From Pseudoscleropodium purum (Eukaryota > Streptophyta > Bryopsida > Hypnales > Brachytheciaceae): DNA of 64,000 bases. Below, piece after piece: positions 55,160 to 64,000 of the stretch (within the stretch, counting starts at the first letter, position 1; every line of letters starts with the position of its first letter). The position numbers and the translations under genes are program-made. The stretch covers positions 4,960,001 through 5,024,000 of the forward strand of contig OZ017803.1 in NCBI GenBank assembly GCA_963969395.1, given 5' to 3'. The notes below the pieces were generated by a model. It saw only the letters and a list, made by a program, of their open reading frames with translations. It did not search any database and had not been told where the DNA came from.

Positions 55160-58100
55160 AACTCCAAACTAAGAGATGTGTTTTAAAATATCATAATAAA
55201 TATAAAAATTATGAAAAAGTAATTTCTTAACAAAACTTCTTAATATAATTTACGGAACTAATTACAACTTAAATACAATTACATAACTTACAATCTATTT
55301 TAAATTTCTATTGATGACTATATGAATCTTTGAACATACTTTCAATAACTTCTATGTTGATGACCTATGTAGATCAAGCACTCCATAGAAAGAATTGGCT
55401 TCATATTGACTTTTAACCTTTTAAGGCCGAGCATGCCCATTTTGGTTGTTTAAATTCAAATTTTGGAGATAATTCAAAGCCAATGGTCCACCTCAAAGCA
55501 AGGTGTGAACAAAATAGAAGGGCATGGAAATTGTACATCTAATGAGCCTATATACAATGATTTTGAATGAATATTGAACCTATAGGGAGGGAGTCAAAGT
55601 GAGCCAAGAGGGAATTTGAATCTTACAAAAAGTTCCATTTTCCCTTAGATTCATGTGAAACCAAAGCAAATATTTAACAAAATAAGTTTACATCTATCTA
55701 TGCTCCCACATCGGGACAAAGTCCAATTTATTTGATTTTGTGCACTATAAACAAGCTATGACTTTGAGTAAAAATGAGTCCAAAAAGGGCGCCTTAGGCC
55801 CTAAAGGGTTAAGGATACTATGAGGTTGGATAAATTAAATTCTAAAGTGAATGCAATATTTATGATTCAAGACATCAAAGGATTTGTAGAATCTTCAAAG
55901 TGCTAAAATCCCATAATTTCAAAAATGCTAGAAAAGAAATATATTTGATTGATTACATAAATAAATTCTAAATTTAAAAAATAATAATAAAGCAATTAAA
56001 AATCTATGTAGCAAGGTAATTGGAAACATTAAGTTAAATAGATTAAAAAATCCAAAATGTCCATAGTCAATGACTTTTCTCTGTTAATTTAGCTAGTTTC
56101 TATTGGGAGCTTGGACCTTCTAAGTGATTGAACTTAGAAGCCTTGGTGGCCTCTGTTGAGGCCGGAATTTTGGACTCCCCTTTAGCTAGATCTCTAGCCT
56201 TTAACCCTATAATCCTAAAAAGAACATATCATCCTTAAAAGACCATATAATCCTAAAAGAACCATATCATCCTTGAAGGACCATATAATCCTTAAAAGAC
56301 CATACAACCTCATAGCAACTACATTTGTAAGAAATTCAAAATGTAAACTTCACTAATAATATGTGAACAACAAAAAGTATTTAGATGAATGGTTTATCTA
56401 CAAAATCTATTAGTGCAATTGAGAAATGATTAAATGCAATTTTTGGTGAATTTTTTGAGAATGAAAAAGGTGCTCTAGGCCACCACTTCACATTCTCTTA
56501 TCTTTTTTCCACACCTCAAATGATTTAAAAAGAATTACACATCAAAATTATGATGATATGTACCCATAGGAGAAAAATCAAAGTTTTTGGATCATTTTTG
56601 TGAATTCCAATTTCATTGCATGTACAAAGTACCACCTTATCAAATGTCTTTCATCTATCTTGTCAACAATGGCATTTTCTCAAAAATTATGCAATTTCAT
56701 TAATCTTTTTTACTTAGGAAATCTATATAAGTTTTTTTTCATTTCAACAGTGGTGATCATCAAAATTATTCCACATGTTAAAGAAATTATGTTTGTTACA
56801 AGAAATAGTAAAAAAAAACAAGAGCTATATTCAAACACCCCGGTCTTCTAGGGGTTAATTTGGTTCAAAGTTTTCTTAAAAAAGTTTTTCTACTACACCT
56901 AAATGACATCTAAAATTTTACTTTGAATATATTCTTACTTTTGACTTAACTATGTACGGTTGAGCTCCTACTAATCTTCATTTATATATCTCATATGGAT
57001 TGGTTTACCTCCTACCACTCTACTTATATAAGCAACTTGTTATCTTACTTTTCCAAGCTCACTTCTTTATACAGAATACAAGTGGATTTGAAGCTAGAGG
57101 AGGTAGTTGAATATTGTTTTCACTGAATTTATTGCCAAATATTTCAAAGTTATATTTGAAGGCACCAAAACTTGTTTAATACTTTAATTAAATGTTTGGC
57201 ACTGCAACGTTGCAATGTTTGAAGCTGTTATATGAGTTACCAAGTCCTATACTTACCAGTCTCTTGTTGAATGCTACTTATTCATATAACTACTCATGGA
57301 TGTGGCATCATAGAAAATTTCAAGCCTTGGATGGGCTGTTTGATTGCATCAGAACATGTAATTGCAGAAAACATCAGCCCAAATTGTTTTACAAAGAAAA
57401 CTATTTGCAACAATCAACTTGTTTGCCCATCCAATTTTTGATTAATTCTTTTAATATTATATAATATTAAATAGTATTGAATAGTTGCTACCTAGGTACT
57501 GTACTCACTAGTCTCTTATGAATACTCCTTGCCCATATAACTATTTATGAGTGGAATATTTCATATGATTTTGTTTGGAGAAAGGCAACTCAATTTTAAG
57601 CTATTGAATGTTATGTAAATGGCAACAATAATTACAAGTCTAAGAGGAATAAATGGCCAAAGGAACTCTTGGAGAAATTTTAAAATGAAATGTTTTTTTT
57701 ATTAATCTTTCAAGATTACCTTCATAAATTAAAGACAACACATCCTATTAATCTTGGTTTTTAAATTTTGATTTACTTTGTACCAAAAAACATTAAAAAT
57801 TTCAAGATTAATAAGGAAATATGCCAATTCATTTGTGATAATATTCCAAACTAATCTATATAATATTGATCGTCAAATTATATATCATATCCAAAGTTCT
57901 TCCAAAGTCCCAATTATTGATGATGAACATGATGTTTCATACTAATGTTTCATAGAGATAATTTCTCATTCATCCCAATTAATGCATGCTTGAATTATTA
58001 TTTAGGAAACATTTTCCAGAATCAATTTGATGAATTGGAGGTAAATATCATATCCATATAAGCAAAAATTGTGCTAAAGTGAAATGATTTGAGCATTAAT

Positions 58101-58933
58101 TCATTGTTGATGTAGTTTGATTCACTAGTGGGAAATTGGAACATAGAAGGATTAACAAGGACTTCTACTGAAGATGTGTTTTTAGTGGACAGATAATGAT
58201 ACCTTTTTTAATTTCAAAGTTGCACCATAATGTCTAAAAAGATTGGTCATTTGGTGGGCAAATTGCAAAAGCAAGTTAAAATTTGAATGAATGAATAATA
58301 TTTCTTTTAGCAATTAGAAAAGAAGGCAAACTAAAGTGGAAAAAAGGAACTTTAACCCAAAAATAGAAATTGAGATATTCACTACCAAAATTCATCTTAG
58401 ATTAGCACCATCGGCCCAAGAATACAGATTGAGAGATTCACTTTCCAAAGTTCATTTTAGAATAGCACCACTGGTCCAAAAGTAGAAATTGAGAATAGCA
58501 TTCATAAATCGAGCACATAGACATGCTGAAGAGCATGTAATGAAAACCCAAACGGTGGATTCACATAATGGCACTTGTTCAATGAGAAGAATACATTGAA
58601 AACTCAAATGGTAGATTCTCAAGTTGCAAGTTGCGTAAATCAGGAACTCTTTACAATTTCTGAGGAAAGTGGACCCAGTTTTAGGTCACAGATTCCAACC
58701 CGAATTCATGTCGAAGAATCACTACAGTCCAATTAGAAAGGCTTCCAATCTAATTAGGAGGGGAACGCTTGCACGATTTGAACTCAAAGCGTACAGTAAC
58801 GCCTGGTTATAATCTTGCCCCGGTTAGAGTTTTCCTAATCTTGTGCGCACTGCTGGCTAATCTACTCTGTTTTATCAAAGAGTGGTCATTCAAAACGAAT
58901 GCCCGTTACAGAGGACCTTGTCGATATGGTCGA
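55160..58933. other. AT-rich intergenic sequence
   Basis: A small duplication of 57,190-57,290 type sequence (gttaccaagtcctatacttac / gttgctacctaggtactgta) recurs near 57,485-57,545. No gene or RNA is supported. Confidence 0.4.
56212..56306 (+). repeat. Minisatellite, five units of exactly 19 bp
   Basis: The units start at 56,212, 56,231, 56,250, 56,269 and 56,288, with consensus atccttaaaagaccatata. Alternate units are more alike, suggesting that a 38-bp pair was duplicated. Confidence 0.85.
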
Positions 58934-61900
58934 TTATAGTTCATCCTTCACATCCTCTGCAGCTTGGTTCGAAGCTTTTGACCTGGCAGTTCTGGGCAAT
59001 GCAAATGGAATAGCCGCATGCTTTTTCAAGAACTGATAGAAGCCTTTCACAGTTCTGTCACCCTCAAACGTGATCTGCATTTCCAAGGCATTCTTACTAT
59101 CAGCAATGCAAGCTTCCAACCCACGTACAGCCTAGAGGTCATAAAATTAGTGAAACTAACATAATTACGGATGACATCGATGTAATATCAGAGCGAAGTG
59201 AGTCAAGTGCAGCATTACTATGTAACTGCAGAATTGATGTTGATAATGTAGGAAAGGGATTTTGGTGAAAGGAAAAGTGCACGAGCAGACTTACCGGCTC
59301 AAAGCTCTTCTTGCCAGCTGGGTAAAAGAGAAGGGTAGGGTAGCCATCAGGCTGACAAAATCCAAATAACAGCCTGAGTTAGCTGGTTGTGGGGTTTGGG
59401 TTTAAAGCAAATGACAGGGACAACGTATGCAATTCCATTGAATTGCAACTATTAAGGCGATGTAGATGCCTACCTTTGCACGAGGATTCTCATTTAGCAT
59501 CCCGTCCATCTTGACTATTGAAAGTGAGGGAATACTCTTCAGTCGCTTTGCAAGTTTTTTATATATGGGTTCCAGATCTTGACAATAATGGCACCCAGGA
59601 GAATAAATCTGCAAAGATAGCAGCATTAGTAAATGCGCCTGGAATTTGAAACACAAGCAATAAGAACGATAGAACAACGCATATCCAAGCAGAGTTTGAC
59701 TACAGAAGCAGGAAAACATAGTCGTGGAAAGTCCTCTGGCTAAAGAAAGGCAGGCTATTCAAAATGTTCACAGACCCATCAGTCGCACTTTAAGGGTGGA
59801 CCACAAATTTTGATAGGTAAGGACAATCGATGAGAATGAACAAGCTCAGTGTTCTGCATGTCAAATCTTTACCTCAAGAAGAGTATCCTTGGCCTCGTCA
59901 AGCACCATCTCATCAAAGTTTTTGCCAACAGCTATTTTCACGTCTTCATTATTCTGCGTGCATTCAGACATAAATCCTAAGTAAACAAATCAATGGAACC
60001 TGTCGCTCCATCCCGTGAATCTTTGACTTACAAAAATTAGAGATCTTTTGGGGACAAACGAGGCTGTATCGAAAAGCCTTAGCTAGAGTAAAATTACACA
60101 GAACTAGGAACTTCAATAAAAAGAGTATATCGCTCTTGGAAATCGTTCTGAGACGAGCCTGAAAAATCAAAGTGGCACTTATATATGGCTGCTTTACCTG
60201 CTCAGGTATCGGTTGCGACTTGAAAAAAGGAGGCAACTTGTTCGCAAGAAAAGCTTCCACAAAACCCTGTAAAGAAACCAGACATTAGAACTGCCAGAGT
60301 GGGTTACAAGTACGATGTACTTCAAGTGAAAAGAAAAAAAGGTCTTTGCAGCAGAAACCCATGATAGTATATAAACATTTACCTTCACTCCTTCAACAGT
60401 GAGTTCGCCTTCATGCAAGTACTTGGGACCATCCTCAGATGTCACAAACGCCATTATCTGGAGAATATCCAAAAGGAGTTACTCAGTCAGGAGTCGTCTA
60501 GGGTGAAACTAAATAATGAACTACCAGCCCAAAGATGCACTCCGCAAACGTAAAGGTCGTGCATCCAAAAACTATATGTCGCGAATCAGACCCATCTTCA
60601 GATTGGCGTGAGCTCACGCTTAATAAAAAAATAACAGATATTTTCTATTCTACATGCCTATACAGATATTTAGAAAAAGCGCTCAAAACAGTGAATCTCA
60701 TGTTTCAAACGACTCAAAGCCAGAATACATTACCGTAATAGGATTCTCCCCCGTTACGCCAAAATACTCAGAAGCTTGCTGGGCTTCTGAATCTCCCCCC
60801 AGACGCACACGTATGAACAATGTCTGCACCACATGAGATACATATTCGAACTTAATTCAGTTCGATGCACATTCATAATCTTGAGTATATTATAGGATAA
60901 AATTGCATAAAGGTCTACTCGCCAATGACAGATCACAATTTGAAGGCATGGGTTATCCTTTCAAACAATAGGTAAGACTGCCATACCTGTCCTCTAAACA
61001 TCCTTGCAACTTTCTCGAAAACTGACCGGACGTAACCCCAGTGTTCGTCATCTTTAACAAAGCATAGGATCTGAAATAAACAACCCACCGTGTAAGAGAT
61101 GTCACAAACTTATGAAAACTGCTCATTTTAAAACTTCGACCAGCACACGAAATAACTTAGTGAGGAACACCAATATCTGCACTCCTACCAGCAATGAAAT
61201 AGTAAGAATGAAAGTCCAGTCAGCAAACCATCTTCGTACTTGATTCTTGATGGCATTCCCAAAGACAAGCGAAACTGTTTGTTTATTGTAGAAGATCACA
61301 AGTGGCAGCTTGTGTGCATACACAAAGTCATAAAGATCTTTTCTCTTGAATACACCATCTGCATTCCAAAATACGACCCCCATTCAGTGAAGGACCACAT
61401 GTGCAAGAAGGGAAACGATTGGCCAACGCAGCCCGTAAACTCAAATGTGTCCAATTTGAGTTTTTCGTACTTACTGTAAACCAAACGTTTCTCTGGCACA
61501 TTCTTTATAAGAACCAAAGCTGGTCTGGTCTCGTTGACAAGCCCGAACATGGCAGCCACGTTTTCATCGCTCGTAATGTAGAACGTAACATCTTCCTCCT
61601 GTCTAGCTACAGATGTCATTTGATCCACTTCAACACCCTGAAATACAATATCAATACACAGCATATACGACTAGTTAAAGATCGCCAAATTCCACTAGAT
61701 ACCCAGATTACGAAAATCTGAAATGATCACTCTGTTCAACCTATATCAACACAGACCCCTTGTATAAAGGGCTTCGTGACACAAAGCATGGCATCAATCT
61801 GGTCCAACGATTGTAATGAGAATTGGAATGCTTATAGTGCTCTTTGACTGAAAAATTCGCTTTTCACCAACAAGAGTGTGCTCCAAACATGCACATCAGA

Positions 61901-63981
61901 AATCCATCTCACCCCAAATCTTGAGGCTATCGAACGTACCTCAGAGCATTTACCTTGCCTGTGAACATAACTTTGAGGTGCATAACAGAATCGTAGACAG
62001 GAAGGTAAGCCGATTTATATTTAAACAAGAGAAACATAACACGAATAGAACAAAACATAACACCAATGCTCAAATGGTATAAAAGTACCTCCAATTTGTT
62101 CAGGTAAGCAACAGCAATGGGCGACTTAGCCTCCAAAAGAGGCTCAGCTTCGGATACTGACATGAGAGCTCTTACAGTGAGACTCAACTTTGCATTCACA
62201 TAATTTACAATGTCATCCCTGCACCAAAGAGTAGTGGTATATCATATTAGTTAACCTCCAGACCTCCACAAGGGATGATAAAATCAAAAAGAAATTAGGT
62301 ATTCTTCGCAATATTTAAGGTGATGATGAAAGCGCATACATCAGAAGGACAAAAATACTGAAACCATCTTGAACTATTAGCAGTAAACAAACTGACCACC
62401 AACAAAAATATGACAATAGTGAAAACTCTCACAAAGATCCTCCCACATGAAATGTGCAGTTTGAGACCCTAATAGAAGCTCGAAGCACTAAATACTAAAA
62501 TGCCAGATTTAGAATCACGGCATTTCAACAAATCTGATCACATTCTTGAGTAGTGTTGAGCTTGAACCCCTTCGCTGTAGCAGTGAAGACAAACAAATCA
62601 CAAAAATAGTGTAAAAAATACTATTGCCAACAGTCATGTGGTTCCAAGACTCTGCAATTAAAAACCCATGTGATTTGTATTCCAAGACTACTACTTCAGA
62701 ACCATGATGACTTATAACTCGTGAGTCGAGAAGTTTGCATTCAAATGTTGAACTCCACATATGAGCGAAAGTGCGTCAACAAAAGTAAATGACAGAGGAT
62801 CACTGATCCGTGAATGCTCTCATTCTCCCTTGAATAGCAGAGGAGCCCCAAGGTGTGAAGAGCTGATTTCAAGAATGTTACGTACAGAGATCACTCGTGC
62901 AAAGAGAGAAAAACGCATTAAGTTGAATTCATTAGGAACTTCCTATACCCTAAATCCCGAATCAAAGTATTAGACACGCTCTTAGTTCTCAGCATGGAAC
63001 TGATTTTCTTCCCACATTACTGATTTCTTCATATCTAGATACTTAAAACCATCATCCATGCATCTACGCAGTCGGTGTAATCTTTCAGAATCTGGTTTTC
63101 TCAAATCCTTGTTGATTTTAACAGTTCAACGATCGCTACAATCCTGATTTAAGTTGAAGCTCACTAATCTACAGAGAAATATCAATGCAGAACATATTCA
63201 TAATCCACAAGGCGACGTAATCCTATTAGCGAGCACAATTTTATTTCAAAATTGAGTTCTTCATATCCAGATATGATAAAATCTTCACCTCCGCGAGGTA
63301 ACAATCCACAAGACAACGCATGAAATTAGCTCAATAAACTCCGAGCTCCAAGACGAACTTCGTACCAAAGAGGTTCCAAAGAAGGCCAACTCACTTGGTC
63401 CGCTCGCGGGTGTAAGGCACATGCCCTCCATCGACGAAGAAGAACAAGGTCGGGTAACTGGACACCCCAAACATCTCCCCGACTTCCGTATTCGAAGTCG
63501 CCTCCACCTTCGCTACTGCAACGCGTCGTTTCAAAGCGGTGGCTGCTGCGGCCCATTCCGGAGCCAATTCCTGGCAATGCCCGCACCAGGGAGCGTAAAA
63601 CTCCACCAACACGTACGGTTCCTTCGTCACGAACGCCGTGAAGTTGCTGGATCCAAGGACCACAACATCACTCTCATCAAAAGCCTTCTTGCCTCCATTC
63701 ACTTCACCTTCGTCTTCGTCTTCTTCGTCCTCCTCGTCGTCTTCGTCGTCCTCTTCGTATTCTCCATCTTTCACCGCCTCTTCGGAGTCATCCCCTTCAT
63801 CGGCATCTTCCACTGCCTCCAGTGCCCCATTCTCCCTCGTCTCGGCATCGGCATCCTCCACCGCCTCCACTGCCCCATTCTCCCTCGTCTCGGCACCGAT
63901 TTGGCGCAAATTTGAGACCAAAAGGAAGCACAGAAGCGCGAGGAGGCAGAGCACGAGGTAGCGACGATTGCTCGACGCCAT
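58934..63981 (-). CDS. PDIL1: ER protein disulfide isomerase-like protein (PDIL1-3/1-4 type)
   Basis: A complete 595-residue protein is coded in 12 exons: 63981-63395, 62218-62089, 61637-61475, 61358-61240, 61070-60987, 60823-60734, 60457-60383, 60266-60198, 59953-59873, 59608-59474, 59351-59295, 59131-58934. All introns are GT-AG and phases agree. Domains in order: signal peptide (1-29, LVLCLLALLCFLLV core); an acidic linker (30-100) with a 16-residue tandem duplication; thioredoxin domain a with WCGHC at 132-136; two redox-silent domains b and b' (about 197-440, including PPFFKSQPIPE); domain a' with GCHYC at 471-475 in place of WCGHC; and a C-terminal KDEL for ER retention. Length and the acidic N-terminus fit the plant PDIL1-3/1-4 group. 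It should catalyse thiol-disulfide exchange during folding of secretory proteins, mainly through the first site; the effect of the changed second site is unknown. The start ATG lies 20 bases from the window edge, so its promoter is outside. Confidence 0.9.
63799..63894 (-). repeat. 48-bp tandem duplication inside the PDI-like gene
   Basis: Residues 30-45 and 46-61 read AETRENGAVEAVEDAD and AETRENGALEAVEDAD, a direct in-frame duplication of 16 codons within the acidic linker. The DNA is nearly identical in both copies, so it is recent. It makes the negatively charged N-terminal segment longer without touching the thioredoxin fold. Confidence 0.9.
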
Positions 63982-64000
63982 CGCTGCGTAAATCTGCAAT

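Noticed and set aside
63421..63961. Plus-strand frames opposite the first PDI exon, one with a long serine run
   Set aside because: The serine run is the antisense of the acidic GAG/GAT codons of the PDI linker, not a gene.
1..64000. LTR retrotransposon or transposase genes
   Set aside because: No reverse transcriptase, integrase, RNase H or transposase motifs were seen in any frame.

Overview
The window looks like gene-poor nuclear DNA of a land plant, and I would guess a bryophyte. The two large right-hand genes are split by many short GT-AG introns (plus one GC-AG intron). The protein types (plant PDI-like with KDEL, a plant USP-like domain of the kind found in receptor-like kinases, a MidA/NDUFAF7-type methyltransferase with a presequence) are those of plants. 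No bacterial operons, CRISPR arrays, rRNA or convincing tRNA genes were seen. The species is inference; nothing in the sequence names it.

Layout. Positions 1-37,800 are AT-rich and dominated by decayed repeats: a roughly 200-270 bp repeat unit in five groups (1.56-2.66 kb reversed; 8.6-10.7, 12.7-14.5 and 14.6-16.4 kb as three copies of a higher-order block; 27.8-28.3 kb), a roughly 1 kb repeat in inverted orientation (4.1-5.6 versus 16.8-17.9 kb, with a partial copy at 43.2-43.9 kb), several smaller tandem arrays, a perfect 31-bp inverted repeat, and short MITE-like elements. The only gene-like object in this half is a GC-rich two-exon minus-strand sequence (22,875-about 25,385) of unknown function, sitting in a cluster of MITE-like copies.

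The right part holds three clear genes. (1) 38,576-40,660 (+) is a GC-rich, intronless gene for a 694-residue protein. It joins a USP-like domain to a region that reads like the C-terminal domain of class II (archaeal-type) 3-dehydroquinate synthase, without the catalytic N-terminal half. This fusion is the most unusual thing in the window. It has a 13-codon upstream ORF and an 84-bp triplicated repeat just past its stop. (2) 46,576-52,288 (-) is a 14-exon gene for a 464-residue methyltransferase of the MidA/NDUFAF7 (DUF185) family, probably mitochondrial. (3) 58,934-63,981 (-) is a complete 12-exon gene for a 595-residue ER protein disulfide isomerase-like protein ending in KDEL, with a normal CGHC site in the first thioredoxin domain and an altered CHYC site in the second.

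The genes do not form an operon or an evident pathway: one acts in the ER, one probably in mitochondria, and the fusion protein is of unknown place and role. Exon coordinates were worked out by hand from reading frames, splice signals and remembered family motifs; no alignment could be run.
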